Assembly: GCA_037189845.1 (NCBI GenBank)
Contig: JBBCIS010000008.1
Location: 248,001-312,000 of the forward strand
Length of the DNA stretch: 64,000 nt
Direction of reading: 5' to 3'
DNA from: JAMLHH01 sp037189845
GTDB lineage: Bacteria; Bacteroidota; Bacteroidia; Chitinophagales; JADIYW01
The notes under the pieces were generated by a model. That model was given only the letters and a program-made list of their open reading frames with translations. It was not told the DNA's origin and ran no database searches. Positions 17,208 through 26,976 of this stretch are shown in pieces. The translations under genes and the position numbers were made by a program. Every line of letters begins with the position of its first letter. Positions within the stretch are counted from its first letter, which is position 1.

Positions 17208-19013
17208 ATGAGATTACAACCGCTATACGATTTACAACAAGAGATTAACCGTCTGTTTGTTGCCGGAAGTAAGTTTGCAAAAGCGGATCCGCGACTCAAT
17301 AAGCATATCACTGTATTCACTAAATTGGGAGAGAAAGCTCCTGTCTTTAAAAAGATTGCAACCGATCTGGAGGATCTGGTGAGTTCAGATTCATCTCAAT
17401 CATCAGGAAAGCTGACAGCCATCAGTACACTGCTATATTCGGTTTTGTACACACAAGGTGATGCATTGGAAGAAGGAGTGGAGCGGACAGAATTAAATCC
17501 GGCATTTGACTCAGATGAGATTTATACAGAAAATACCTATTTACAGTTGAAGCCTGTCATTCAGGCTCTGACCGTGAGTAACTCCGGAAGACTGGAAATA
17601 ATAGAAGATGCTTTAAAAAGAGGCATTTTTAAAGATTTCAGAACATGGCAGTATCTGGATGATGCATTGGGAGATAAATATGGCGAACTGGCAGACTATG
17701 TAGCGGAGACTGTAATTCCGTCAGTAGGGAAAATCATCTTGCCGTTTATTCAGAAAAATTTTGACTATACGGATAAGTCTGATCAGGTCAGAAGATTGAA
17801 AGTGTTGGATATTCTGGAAGATGAAAGCCTACAGGAAAAAATAGACAAGATTTTTGCAGAGAACTTACCTAATCTACAGGCTGCTGCGATTTTTATACTT
17901 GCCAGAGATCCTGCCAATGAACCTTTCATTATAAAATTAGCTGACGATAAAAACAAAGCAGTCAGAGATGCAGCATATCAGGTGCTGGTGTTTTACAATA
18001 CAGAAACAGCTTTGGAGAAAATTAAGGATGTCTATCTGAAAGGTAAAAGTTCTGACATATTGATCGCAGCTATTTCAACATCTACGTTGCCATTTTTTTT
18101 TAGTGAGATTTATGCTGGCTTTAGGAAAACCTGGGATGCGTTTTTTGATCTTCCTAAGGAAGCTTCGGACAAAGAAGTTGTAAAGACTTTTGACCTGTTC
18201 AGAGAAAACTTATATCTGTTTACAAATAAGGATAGGGCAGAAACTTATGAAGAGTTGGAGTATCTGCTTTTGGATAAAAAGGCAAATGAATTATTGAAGT
18301 CAAAGAAGAACGTTTTAGGATATTCACTTGAAAATCTGTCATCTACCGTTATTCGGATTTTGAGCAGTCTGGATGTAACTAAAAGATTGGCATTCTACGA
18401 AAAGGTAATTCCGCTTATATCTGAGAAAGGTTGGTCAAAGGGTTTATTTGCGCAATATTATAGAGAAAAAGTACAAATAGGTACCGATAAAGAAACTTTG
18501 TATCAGCAGTTCTTTAATTTTTATACAAAGGGACTGATTGATATCAATGATTTATACAGATTAGTCTATCACGAGGAAAATGAAACTCCTGATTTGAATA
18601 TTTTGAATGACAAATGGGTGAAATATTTGTATCAGGAACTGGGAAGACCTAAAAAATGGAATTATGATCTGAGATATCCGATTGCTTTATTGGATGCATA
18701 TTCTCCTGCTCCGGACAAAGATTTTGATGACTTGATGATATATTTTGTCAAAACTTTTGAATTCAATGAAGCTGATTTTGCGATGAGGCAGCTTTTCAGA
18801 AGACAGATAAAAGGCCGGTTTGGATTGATTTACGAGAGCTTCAAAAGATATCAGTACAAGAAAGGATATTATACGTATTCCTATCTGGCAGAAGAAGATT
18901 TTTGGCAACAGTTTCCAAAAGAATATGTGATGAAATTCAGAGAATTATATCAGAAACAACAATTTGAATTGTTCAACCAAATAGCTGATGCTATTGAATT
19001 TTCACAAAGATAG
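17208..19013 (+). CDS. HEAT-repeat-like helical scaffold protein of the MoxR/VWA operon
   Basis: This 601-residue protein is almost entirely helical by composition. HEAT-like units are best seen in the middle, for example the stretch around residues 205-280 with LQAAAIFILARDPANEPF and AVRDAAYQVLVFYNTETAL. The N-terminal 120 residues are charged and helical. There is no signal peptide, transmembrane segment or catalytic motif. HEAT proteins act as docking surfaces. Its place between the SWIM and MoxR genes suggests an adaptor for the ATPase. The repeat assignment is by eye. Confidence 0.8.
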   Translation: MRLQPLYDLQQEINRLFVAGSKFAKADPRLNKHITVFTKLGEKAPVFKKIATDLEDLVSSDSSQSSGKLTAISTLLYSVLYTQGDALEEGVERTELNPAFDSDEIYTENTYLQLKPVIQALTVSNSGRLEIIEDALKRGIFKDFRTWQYLDDALGDKYGELADYVAETVIPSVGKIILPFIQKNFDYTDKSDQVRRLKVLDILEDESLQEKIDKIFAENLPNLQAAAIFILARDPANEPFIIKLADDKNKAVRDAAYQVLVFYNTETALEKIKDVYLKGKSSDILIAAISTSTLPFFFSEIYAGFRKTWDAFFDLPKEASDKEVVKTFDLFRENLYLFTNKDRAETYEELEYLLLDKKANELLKSKKNVLGYSLENLSSTVIRILSSLDVTKRLAFYEKVIPLISEKGWSKGLFAQYYREKVQIGTDKETLYQQFFNFYTKGLIDINDLYRLVYHEENETPDLNILNDKWVKYLYQELGRPKKWNYDLRYPIALLDAYSPAPDKDFDDLMIYFVKTFEFNEADFAMRQLFRRQIKGRFGLIYESFKRYQYKKGYYTYSYLAEEDFWQQFPKEYVMKFRELYQKQQFELFNQIADAIEFSQR

Positions 19014-19059
19014 AACCGAGCTTGAGGATTATTAAACAAATACACTTTACTAAAAAATC

Positions 19060-20145
19060 ATGGAAGATATATTAAGATTACCCGCTGAAAAGCTTTACGC
19101 ACATGAATTAGCGGCACTTTTAGAAGAAGATAAAAAACAAGAAAAACCTGCTGGCTGGCAACTTTCGCCAAAAGCTGTTTTTAAATTTATCACAGGTGGA
19201 AAAGCCGGAAATACAGAAATTACCCCCAAATATATCGGACACAACAGACTGGTAGAAATCGCTATAGCTACATTGCTGACAGACCGTTCCTTGTTACTGA
19301 TAGGAGAACCCGGTACCGCAAAATCCTGGTTGAGTGAAAATCTGACTGCTGCGATTTGTGGTGATTCAGCCAAAGTGATTCAGGGTACAGCAGGAACGAG
19401 CGAAGAGCATATCCGTTATTCATGGAATTATGCTTTGTTGCTGGCAAATGGTCCAAGCAATGATGCCTTGATAAAAAGTCCTATTTACAGAGCGATGGAG
19501 ACAGGCTCAGTGGCGAGATTTGAAGAGATTTCCCGTTGTGCTTCTGAAGTGCAGGATGCTTTGATTTCCATCATGTCAGAAAAAACAATAGCTATTCCTG
19601 AACTGGCAAAAGAAATTCCGGCTCAGAGAGGATTTTCTATCATCGCTACAGCGAATACACGTGACCGTGGAGTCAATGATATGTCATCAGCTTTAAAAAG
19701 ACGATTCAATATTATTGTATTGCCTGCACCTGCAAATCTGGATACCGAAGTTTCCATTGTAAGCAAAAGGGTAGCAGAGATTTCGGGGAGTTACCGATTG
19801 AAGGCAGTTTTACCTAAAAAAGATGCAGTGGAGAAAATTGTCACCATCTTCAGAGAATTGCGTCAGGGACAAACTCTGGATGAGAAACAAAAGCTAAAAT
19901 CTCCAAGCGGAGTAATTTCTACTGCGGAAGCAATTTCTCTCATTACCAATAGTATGGCGCTGGCTGGTAGTTTTGGCAACGGAACCATCAGTGATGAAGA
20001 TCTGGCAGCAGGGCTTCAGGGAGCAATCGTGAAAGATGAAGATAAAGACAAGCTGGCATGGAAAGAATATCTCGAAAATGTCATGAAAAAACGCGGTGCT
20101 GACTGGCGGGGATTGTATAACTCCTGTAGTGAGATGAATAAATAA
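19060..20145 (+). CDS. MoxR-type AAA+ ATPase
   Basis: The 361-residue protein carries Walker A GEPGTAKS at residues 82-89. The region SVARFEEISR corresponds to the Walker B and following segment of MoxR proteins. ALISIMSEK and a sensor motif IIATANTRDRG come next, ahead of the arginine-containing SSALKRRFN. MoxR ATPases remodel or activate proteins, usually with a VWA-domain partner; here the VWA gene is two genes downstream. The protein is somewhat longer than a minimal MoxR because of an N-terminal extension of about 60 residues. It is cytoplasmic. Confidence 0.93.
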   Translation: MEDILRLPAEKLYAHELAALLEEDKKQEKPAGWQLSPKAVFKFITGGKAGNTEITPKYIGHNRLVEIAIATLLTDRSLLLIGEPGTAKSWLSENLTAAICGDSAKVIQGTAGTSEEHIRYSWNYALLLANGPSNDALIKSPIYRAMETGSVARFEEISRCASEVQDALISIMSEKTIAIPELAKEIPAQRGFSIIATANTRDRGVNDMSSALKRRFNIIVLPAPANLDTEVSIVSKRVAEISGSYRLKAVLPKKDAVEKIVTIFRELRQGQTLDEKQKLKSPSGVISTAEAISLITNSMALAGSFGNGTISDEDLAAGLQGAIVKDEDKDKLAWKEYLENVMKKRGADWRGLYNSCSEMNK

Positions 20146-20244
20146 GACAGAAAGACGCAAGACATTAGACACAAGATTATCGTATAGATGTAGTCAGTTG
20201 TCTGCCGTCTCAATACCTAATACTCACTACTCAATACCCTAAGT

Positions 20245-22536
20245 ATGCGTAATAATTTAAAAATATTTGGAGTCAGGCATTTGTCCCCGGGAGCATCCTG
20301 GCACTTATTGCAATATCTGGAAGAGCATCGTCCGAAATGTATTCTGATAGAAGGTCCTACTGATGCAAAGGATATGCTCATACATCTGGCGCATAAGGAA
20401 GTCGTTCCTCCGGTAGCATTACTGGCTTATACTACAGAAATGCCGATAGAAACAGTTTTATATCCTTTTGCAGAGTATTCACCGGAGTATCAGGCAATCC
20501 GATGGGGGATACGACACAAAAGTGATGTGCGTTTCATAGATTTACCGGCATCCGTTTTACTGAAGCTTCGTCAGTCTGAAAAAGATAAAAATCAGGAAAA
20601 AGCATCGGCCTATTATGCATATCACAACGATTTATATCGTCAGCTGGCAGTTGGTGGTGATGAAAATGATTATGAAAGTTACTGGGAAAGAAATTTTGAG
20701 CACAATCTTCAATCTTATCAGTATCAGAAAGGTCTGGAATACCAGTCAACATCTATTCGCGAACTGGTAGAAAACGAAGAATTGGAAGCTGTTCCTTATG
20801 ACTACTCGTACAATCATATCCGTGAAGCACACATGTGCATGGAAATCGAAAGAGCAATTTCAGAAGGATATCAGCCGGAAGATATTGTCATCATTGTAGG
20901 GGCATATCACGTCTCTGGTATCAGAAACATGCAGGAGCCAATGACATCGCAGGAACTAAAAAACCTGCCTGTAGCACCGGTGAATATCACTTTGATGCCA
21001 TATTCCTATCACAGATTGAGCAGCAGGACTGGTTATGGTGCGGGAAATAAAGCACCATTTTATTTTGAGATGATGTGGCAGAGTCTCCAAAATGATACAC
21101 TGAAAGATTTGTCTGCCGTTTATATGTCCAAAGTCGCCAGGAAACTGCGGGAACAGGGATATAATGCATCTTCTGCCAGTGTGATAGAAGCAGTAAGACT
21201 AGCGGATGCGCTGTCGATTCTACGTTCAGGAGATTTTCCTGTTTTACAGGATTTACACGATGCAGCTGTCACTTGTCTGGGTGGCGGAGAACTTTCAGTA
21301 GTAGCTTCTCCCCTCAATCATACGGATATCGGTACAGCTATCGGAAAATTGCCAGAAGGAGTGGGGCAGACCCCGGTACAGGAGGATGTCAATCTGGAAC
21401 TGAAACGTCTGAAACTGACACAATACAAATCTGCCGTAGCACAGGAATTGAGTCTGGATTTGAGAGAAAATCTGAAAGTGAAATCTCAGGAAGCCGCATT
21501 TATAGATTTGAATCGTTCAGTTTTTTTACACCGATTACAATTGTTAAATATCCGTTTTGCTACTCCGATCAGAATTTCACAGGATAGTGCTACATGGGCT
21601 GAAAAATGGACTTTGCAATGGACTCCTGAGGTGGAAATAGAAATAGTAGAAGCTAATCTCAAAGGAGAAACACTGGAAATTGCAGCCGCTTATGAATTGA
21701 AAGAAAAATTATCAGCTTGTGAGGATGTATTTCAGGCAGCACAACTGATTCGTTTGGCTTGTGAATGTAATCTGGAAGGAATTTTTGAGAATGCATTATC
21801 GGTTTTACAACAGTTGTTGATAGATGCAGCCAATTTCAAAGATACAGCACATGCAGCGAGAGAGCTTTCACATCTGATTCAATATGGAAGTCTGAGAAGA
21901 TTTGATTTGGAACCTTTAAAACCGATATTGCAGCAGCTGTTTCTCAGAGCTTCATTGCTGTTAATCGATGCATCTAATTGTGATGATAAAGCAGCCGCAG
22001 AAATTCTTACTGCCGTCAATGTCATGGAACTTATCTCGCAGGAGCAATATGATTTGGTAGATGCTGAAATCTGGCAGGCCGAAATTAAAACTCTGGCTAA
22101 AAGAGATGATTTGAATACTAAGCTTTCCGGAGTGGCATTTTCTATATTGTTGGAGCATAATCTGGTTTCCGAAGAAGATTGTGCCAGAGAAGTATCCAGA
22201 AGATTGTCACCTGGAGTACCTGCCGATTTAGGTGCGGGATGGTTTGAGGGTCTTTCAGGAAGAAACAGATATGCATTGCTTTCCAGAGTTGCATTGTGGA
22301 AAGAGCTGGATGAATATGTTCGCAGTCTGGACGAAGAAGAATTTTTCAGGTCAGTTGTTTTTCTACGTAGAGCATTCGGTGATTTTGAATCCAATCAGAA
22401 GAATAGCATAGCAGAGTTATTGGGTGATTTATGGGGAACAGGAGCCGAAGCAACTGCTGAGACACTTCAGGAAGAGCTCAATGAGGAAGAAATAAATAAA
22501 CTGGATGAATTAAGTGATTTTGATTTTGAATTTTAA
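20245..22536 (+). CDS. DUF5682 family protein of the MoxR/VWA operon
   Basis: The 763-residue protein opens with FGVRHLSPGASW (8-19) and an ILIEGPTD strand (34-40), the hallmark of DUF5682 proteins. A second conserved-looking motif, VGAYHVSG, sits near residues 218-225. A glycine-histidine motif after a hydrophobic strand recalls the TraB/ChaN-like hydrolase or metal-binding folds, but that link is only a suspicion. The C-terminal 400 residues are helical and acidic, ending in a run of Glu/Asp. There is no signal peptide. It is the largest member of the five-gene operon and the likeliest effector or substrate-processing subunit. No activity is known to me. Confidence 0.85.
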   Translation: MRNNLKIFGVRHLSPGASWHLLQYLEEHRPKCILIEGPTDAKDMLIHLAHKEVVPPVALLAYTTEMPIETVLYPFAEYSPEYQAIRWGIRHKSDVRFIDLPASVLLKLRQSEKDKNQEKASAYYAYHNDLYRQLAVGGDENDYESYWERNFEHNLQSYQYQKGLEYQSTSIRELVENEELEAVPYDYSYNHIREAHMCMEIERAISEGYQPEDIVIIVGAYHVSGIRNMQEPMTSQELKNLPVAPVNITLMPYSYHRLSSRTGYGAGNKAPFYFEMMWQSLQNDTLKDLSAVYMSKVARKLREQGYNASSASVIEAVRLADALSILRSGDFPVLQDLHDAAVTCLGGGELSVVASPLNHTDIGTAIGKLPEGVGQTPVQEDVNLELKRLKLTQYKSAVAQELSLDLRENLKVKSQEAAFIDLNRSVFLHRLQLLNIRFATPIRISQDSATWAEKWTLQWTPEVEIEIVEANLKGETLEIAAAYELKEKLSACEDVFQAAQLIRLACECNLEGIFENALSVLQQLLIDAANFKDTAHAARELSHLIQYGSLRRFDLEPLKPILQQLFLRASLLLIDASNCDDKAAAEILTAVNVMELISQEQYDLVDAEIWQAEIKTLAKRDDLNTKLSGVAFSILLEHNLVSEEDCAREVSRRLSPGVPADLGAGWFEGLSGRNRYALLSRVALWKELDEYVRSLDEEEFFRSVVFLRRAFGDFESNQKNSIAELLGDLWGTGAEATAETLQEELNEEEINKLDELSDFDFEF

Positions 22537-22548
22537 GAAAAGTCAGAA

Positions 22549-23709
22549 ATGGAAGAAAATCAGTTGAAAGAAAACGGACGCAGGTGGCGTATGATTTTAG
22601 GAGAAGATACCAGAGCGCTGAATAATATATCTCTTGGAGAAAATGACAGTATCATGGATGCTGCTTTGTCGGCTATCTATGATGGAGACAGTGGAACATC
22701 CGGAGGTAAAGGAGCTGGAAAAGGAAAAGCGATGCCTAATCTGGCAAAGTGGTTGACGGATGTCAGGACATTTTTCCCTCAGGATATTGTGAGTGTCATC
22801 CAATCTGATGCAATAGAAAAGAAAGGATTGACAAAACTTTTACTGGAACCTGAAACGCTCAAAAATGTAAAGCCGGACATTTCTATGGTAGGAACATTGA
22901 TGGCGCTGAAAGGTCAGATTCCCGAAAAATCAAAAGATACAGCCAGAGAATTGGTCAAAGCGGTAGTAGATGAAATCATGAAGCGCATGGAGCAGGATTT
23001 GAGAAGGGCTGTTACCGGTGCTTTGAATAAAAAGGCTCATTCGCCTATCAGCAATTTTGCATCTACTGACTGGAAACGCACAATTACCAGAAATCTGAAA
23101 AACTACGATACTCAGACTAAAAGATTAATTCCGGAAAAATTTTACTTTTTTGAACGAACAAGAAAACACAAAGACTGGACAGTCATTCTGGATATAGACC
23201 AGAGCGGTTCCATGAGTGATTCCATTGTCTATTCTTCTGTGATGGGTTCTATTTTTGCAAGTATGCCGTCATTGGATACGCATGTAGTGGTATTTGATAC
23301 AGAAGTGAGTGATTTGACTGAGCTGTGTAAAAATGACCCTGTAGATATGTTGTTTGGAGTGCAGCTGGGAGGAGGTACTGATATCAATAAATCTGTTGCA
23401 TATTGCCAGAGTCTCATTGCAAATCCCAGGAAAACGATGTTTATTCTGATTTCAGATTTATATGAAGGTGGAGTACGAAAAGGATTGCTACGCAGATTGG
23501 GAGAGATGAAAGATGATGGTGTAAAAGTGATTACATTGTTGGCATTGTCAGACCATGGCAAGCCGGATTATGATGTCAATCTGGCAAAAGATATCAGCAA
23601 GCTTCGAATTCCTGCTTTTGCATGTACCCCCGATCGCTTGCCCGAATTGGTAGAAGCTGCTTTGAAAGGTATCGATTTGAAAAAGTTCGAACAATCTGAA
23701 AAGAAATAA
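22549..23709 (+). CDS. VWA domain protein, last gene of the MoxR/VWA operon
   Basis: The 386-residue protein has a helical N-terminal half (about 1-205) with a Gly/Lys-rich linker near residues 48-62. A C-terminal von Willebrand A domain begins at about residue 210. The MIDAS metal site reads DQSGSMS (217-223), and the downstream GGGTDI supplies the threonine and aspartate ligands. Such proteins pair with MoxR ATPases and deliver or hold substrates through the metal site. The start lies 12 bases after the DUF5682 stop, so the two are translated from one message. Confidence 0.92.
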   Translation: MEENQLKENGRRWRMILGEDTRALNNISLGENDSIMDAALSAIYDGDSGTSGGKGAGKGKAMPNLAKWLTDVRTFFPQDIVSVIQSDAIEKKGLTKLLLEPETLKNVKPDISMVGTLMALKGQIPEKSKDTARELVKAVVDEIMKRMEQDLRRAVTGALNKKAHSPISNFASTDWKRTITRNLKNYDTQTKRLIPEKFYFFERTRKHKDWTVILDIDQSGSMSDSIVYSSVMGSIFASMPSLDTHVVVFDTEVSDLTELCKNDPVDMLFGVQLGGGTDINKSVAYCQSLIANPRKTMFILISDLYEGGVRKGLLRRLGEMKDDGVKVITLLALSDHGKPDYDVNLAKDISKLRIPAFACTPDRLPELVEAALKGIDLKKFEQSEKK

Positions 23710-23799
23710 TTGTCATCTACCTTCGGATTTTAAAATCAGATCTTATTGTATCTCTTTTAAATTGAGAGGACAGTTGAATCACTCAATGTACAATTTTCA

Positions 23800-23807
23800 T
23801 AATTTTG
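23800..23807 (+). promoter_or_regulatory. -7 box TAATTTTG before the COG2509 flavoprotein gene
   Basis: This exact TAnnTTTG match ends four bases before the ATG at 23812. A TTG at 23774-23776 lies 23 bases upstream and could be the -33 element. Confidence 0.45.
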
Positions 23808-23811
23808 TACT

Positions 23812-25368
23812 ATGCCTTTTACTTACCAGTTGCAGGTATTGCCACAAGAAGCCGCACAGGAAGAATTGCTGAAACAAAAAGTTTCACAGTTTTCCGGAAT
23901 TTCTGAGCAAGATATTCAGCATATAGAAATTGTAAAAAGATCCATTGATGCCCGGCAAAGGGTGATCAAGGTCAATCTAAAAGTAGATGTATATACAAAC
24001 GGGGAAGATTTTTTACCTAAGAAATATATCTTACCGGATTATCCGAATGTAAAGAATAAGCCATCTGTAATTATTGTCGGAGCCGGTCCGGCAGGATTAT
24101 TTGCTGCATTGAAAGTAACTGAGCATGGCAAAAGGCCGGTTGTTATAGAACGGGGTAAAGATGTCAGGTCGAGAAGGGTGGATTTAAGAGCCATCAATAT
24201 TCATCACCAGGTCAATGAAGATTCCAATTATTGCTTTGGTGAAGGCGGTGCAGGGACATATTCTGATGGAAAACTCTATACCAGGTCTACCAAAAGGGGT
24301 GATGTTCAGCAGGTTTTGGAATGGCTAGTGGCATTCGGAGCCACACCCGAAATATTAGTAGAAGCCCATCCTCATATCGGAACGAACAAGCTTCCTGCGA
24401 TTATTGCTGCTATCAGAAACTTTATTATTGATCACGGTGGGGAAGTTTTATTCAATACCAGAGTGACAGATATTGTTATTAAAAACAATGAGATCAAAGG
24501 TATTCAGACTGCCAACGGCGATAAAATTGAGGCAGATAAGGTAATTCTGGCTACAGGACATTCAGCGAGAGATATTTTTGAGCTACTGTATCGCAAAAAA
24601 ATACATATTGAAGCCAAGCCGTTTGCGTTAGGTGTCAGAGTAGAACATAGTCAGGCATTGATCGATCAGATACAATATAAATGTGCTGATGAAAGAGGCG
24701 ATTTTTTACCGCCGGCGCCATATAGTATTGTCAGACAGCAGGATGGAAGAGGTGTATATTCATTTTGTATGTGCCCGGGTGGAGTCATTGCTCCGTGTGC
24801 GACGTCACAGGGCGAAGTTGTTACAAACGGTTGGTCACCTTCCAAAAGAGATCAGCCTACTTCTAATTCAGGTATCGTAGTTGAACTGAGAGAAAAGGAT
24901 TTTTTACCTTTTGCAGAATACGGCCCGTTAGCAGCTATGGAATATCAGAAATCCATCGAACAGAAAGCATGGAATCTGGCAGGACAGACACAAAGAGTGC
25001 CGGCACAAAGGCTGGCAGATTTTGTCGGGGATAAATTATCGGCTGATATTCCGGAGACATCTTACCAACCGGGAACTATATCTATTCGATTAACAGAGGT
25101 ACTGCCACCGGAAATTTCTCAGGTATTAAGAGGAGGATTCCGCCAGTTTGGTGAAGCGATGAAAGGTTATCTGACCAATGACGCTGTAGTACATGCTGTA
25201 GAATCCCGTACATCTTCTCCTGTAAGGATTCCCAGAGATCCGGACACATTGGAACATGTTCAAGTCAAAGGTCTTTATCCATGTGGAGAAGGAGCCGGCT
25301 ATGCAGGAGGAATCGTTTCTGCAGCTATTGACGGACTGAAATGTGCAGAAAAAGCATGTATAGCTTAA
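23812..25368 (+). CDS. FAD-dependent dehydrogenase, COG2509 type
   Basis: This 518-residue flavoprotein has an N-terminal substrate or RNA-like domain of about 80 residues, then the FAD-binding VIIVGAGPAGLFAAL (GAGPAG at 90-95). FGEGGAGTYSDGKL and a C-terminal CGEGAGYAGGI segment close around the cofactor. This arrangement is characteristic of the uncharacterised COG2509 NAD(P)/FAD-dependent oxidoreductases found across bacteria. The substrate is unknown. It is monocistronic and convergent with the SRPBCC gene, ten bases away. Confidence 0.9.
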   Translation: MPFTYQLQVLPQEAAQEELLKQKVSQFSGISEQDIQHIEIVKRSIDARQRVIKVNLKVDVYTNGEDFLPKKYILPDYPNVKNKPSVIIVGAGPAGLFAALKVTEHGKRPVVIERGKDVRSRRVDLRAINIHHQVNEDSNYCFGEGGAGTYSDGKLYTRSTKRGDVQQVLEWLVAFGATPEILVEAHPHIGTNKLPAIIAAIRNFIIDHGGEVLFNTRVTDIVIKNNEIKGIQTANGDKIEADKVILATGHSARDIFELLYRKKIHIEAKPFALGVRVEHSQALIDQIQYKCADERGDFLPPAPYSIVRQQDGRGVYSFCMCPGGVIAPCATSQGEVVTNGWSPSKRDQPTSNSGIVVELREKDFLPFAEYGPLAAMEYQKSIEQKAWNLAGQTQRVPAQRLADFVGDKLSADIPETSYQPGTISIRLTEVLPPEISQVLRGGFRQFGEAMKGYLTNDAVVHAVESRTSSPVRIPRDPDTLEHVQVKGLYPCGEGAGYAGGIVSAAIDGLKCAEKACIA

Positions 25369-25377
25369 GAAAGGAAA

Positions 25378-25854
25378 TTAATTTCTCAGAATTTCTTTCC
25401 ATCTACCGCTTTCTGCATATGCTTTGATTACCTGATTTCTCTGAGTCAGAAATTTTCTCATATATCCGTTCAATATGAAAAAATTGAATATTCTGCCAAA
25501 GATTCCGAACGGACTTCTAAAGTGAAAGATATCAGTCATGATGGTTTTGTTACCATCTTTCTCAAATATATGCTGATGGTGGATGGATTTGAAAGCACCT
25601 TTCACCTGTTCGTCGACAAAGTAGTAAGGCGACTCAAAAGCAGTAATTTTAGACGTCAGTTTTTGCCTGATGCCAAAATGGGTAGCTTCCCAGGTAACGG
25701 TTTCGCCTAATTCTATCAATCCGGATGTCCTGCCCGCAATAGCTTTTTCATCTGTATCAGAGACTGAAATAGAATGTAAATCTATACTTCTGGACAAGTC
25801 AAAACAGATTTGCATATCTGCATGGATGACTGTTTTGAGTATGATGGTGGGCAT
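25378..25854 (-). CDS. SRPBCC-superfamily ligand-binding protein
   Basis: The 158-residue protein resembles the START/Bet v 1-like SRPBCC fold of cell-division-inhibitor or polyketide-cyclase type. It opens with a strand TVIHADMQICFDLSRSID. A central GETVTWEATHFGIRQKLTSKI follows, and a long C-terminal helix ends in QRNQVIKAYAE. The pattern of strand, helix pair, six strands and helix fits. No catalytic residues can be named, and such proteins bind hydrophobic ligands in a deep pocket. It is convergent with the preceding flavoprotein gene and not obviously in an operon. Confidence 0.78.
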   Translation of the reverse strand: MPTIILKTVIHADMQICFDLSRSIDLHSISVSDTDEKAIAGRTSGLIELGETVTWEATHFGIRQKLTSKITAFESPYYFVDEQVKGAFKSIHHQHIFEKDGNKTIMTDIFHFRSPFGIFGRIFNFFILNGYMRKFLTQRNQVIKAYAESGRWKEILRN

Positions 25855-25893
25855 TTTGAAAGCTACTTGATATAAAGTGATAATTTGTGTTGA

Positions 25894-26829
25894 TTACTTT
25901 ACAAGATCAATACTGAATTTATAAATCTTGCTGAGTCCGTTTTCATTATGGGAAATATACTCCTGCAATTCAGAAATATTACTAAATGATCGTGGCGAAA
26001 TACTGTTTCGTCTGCTGGTAAAGTATAGAATCTTATTTCCCTCATCATAGTATGGACAATACTCCATCATTTTGGTGTTAATTGGTGCGCCAAGATTTGT
26101 AGCTTTCTCCCAGGTGTCATCAGCATTTTTATAAGAGATAAATAAATCGCCGCTACCGAGACCATCAGGATCATTGTACTTGGTAAAGATGATAAAATCT
26201 TCATTTAGTGAAACAAATGCATTGAATTCAAAACCTTTACTGTTGATATTGCTATCTAAAAGTATGGGTTCAGAGTATCCGTTTTTTGTCCATTTACAGT
26301 AATAGATATCATCATTACCCATGCCGTCAGGAGCAACTTTAGTGAAGTACAAATTATTGTTGGCAGCTAAAGAAGGATAAAATTCATCCAGCTCAGAATT
26401 GACAGGAGCACCCAGGCGGAGAGGAGCAGACCATGGTATATCAGGACGATTTCTTTCTACATACCAGATGTCAAAATCTTTTCTTTGATCAGAAGTGTCG
26501 CTCAAAGGTCTGTCTGACGCAAAGTATAATCGTTTGCCGTCCTGTGTGAGAAATGGTTCCATGTACATGTACTTATCACAAAACGGAAGTAATTCCGGAG
26601 TCGTCCATTGATTGTTTACTTTTCGGATGACTGCAATTTGAGCAATTTCCTGTCCCGGACTTTGTACCGTAAAATATGCTTCTGTTGAATTTTTATTAAT
26701 TGCAAGATCTCTGACGTTAATAAACTCGTTCAGACTGGAATCAAACAAAGTGACCTTGTTATCTGCTTTGATATATTGAAAATCTACCAGAAAGAAAATC
26801 AGAGCAATAAATAATTTTGGATTCATCAC
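25894..26829 (-). CDS. PD40/TolB-like beta-propeller protein, exported
   Basis: The 311-residue protein starts with a signal-peptide-like segment (residues 4-22), with the second Met equally possible as start. The body contains repeated WD40-like beta propeller (PD40) units with recurring patterns such as GKRLYFASDR, NNLYFTKVAPDGMGNDDIYY and NKILYFTSRR. Each has a hydrophobic strand followed by Ser/Asp-rich turns naming a state and value. It is probably a periplasmic or cell-surface propeller. Related domains occur in Bacteroidota OmpA-type proteins, but no OmpA domain is present here. Function unknown. Confidence 0.82.
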   Translation of the reverse strand: MMNPKLFIALIFFLVDFQYIKADNKVTLFDSSLNEFINVRDLAINKNSTEAYFTVQSPGQEIAQIAVIRKVNNQWTTPELLPFCDKYMYMEPFLTQDGKRLYFASDRPLSDTSDQRKDFDIWYVERNRPDIPWSAPLRLGAPVNSELDEFYPSLAANNNLYFTKVAPDGMGNDDIYYCKWTKNGYSEPILLDSNINSKGFEFNAFVSLNEDFIIFTKYNDPDGLGSGDLFISYKNADDTWEKATNLGAPINTKMMEYCPYYDEGNKILYFTSRRNSISPRSFSNISELQEYISHNENGLSKIYKFSIDLVK

Positions 26830-26892
26830 ATTAAGATATGGAATAAATCGAATAGTAGGACTGTATGGGTTTTGTGTGTATCAGGCGTCAGC

Positions 26893-26976
26893 ACAGCCAG
26901 GATAGAGTGGGTAGCCCGCAGTGTAATGAAATGGAGCGAGGACTATGAACGATAGCCCGAATAGCTGCCAAGAAAT
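26893..26976. repeat. Structured intergenic element, copy A
   Basis: This intergenic sequence shares CAGGATAGAG, GAGGACTA and GCTGCCA, in the same order and orientation, with copy B at 45983-46070. The spans between the outer blocks are similar (73 and 76 bases). The segment is noticeably more G+C-rich than its surroundings and contains AGCCCG/CGGGCT-type complementary pieces. It lies between the PD40 gene and the MerR gene. It may be a dispersed chromosomal repeat or a small structured RNA. No coding frame here is convincing. Confidence 0.5.

Noticed and set aside
21879..22394. 171-codon minus-strand open frame opposite the DUF5682 gene
   Set aside because: It is Ser-rich antisense of a conserved coding region; no promoter, ribosome site or family pattern supports it.
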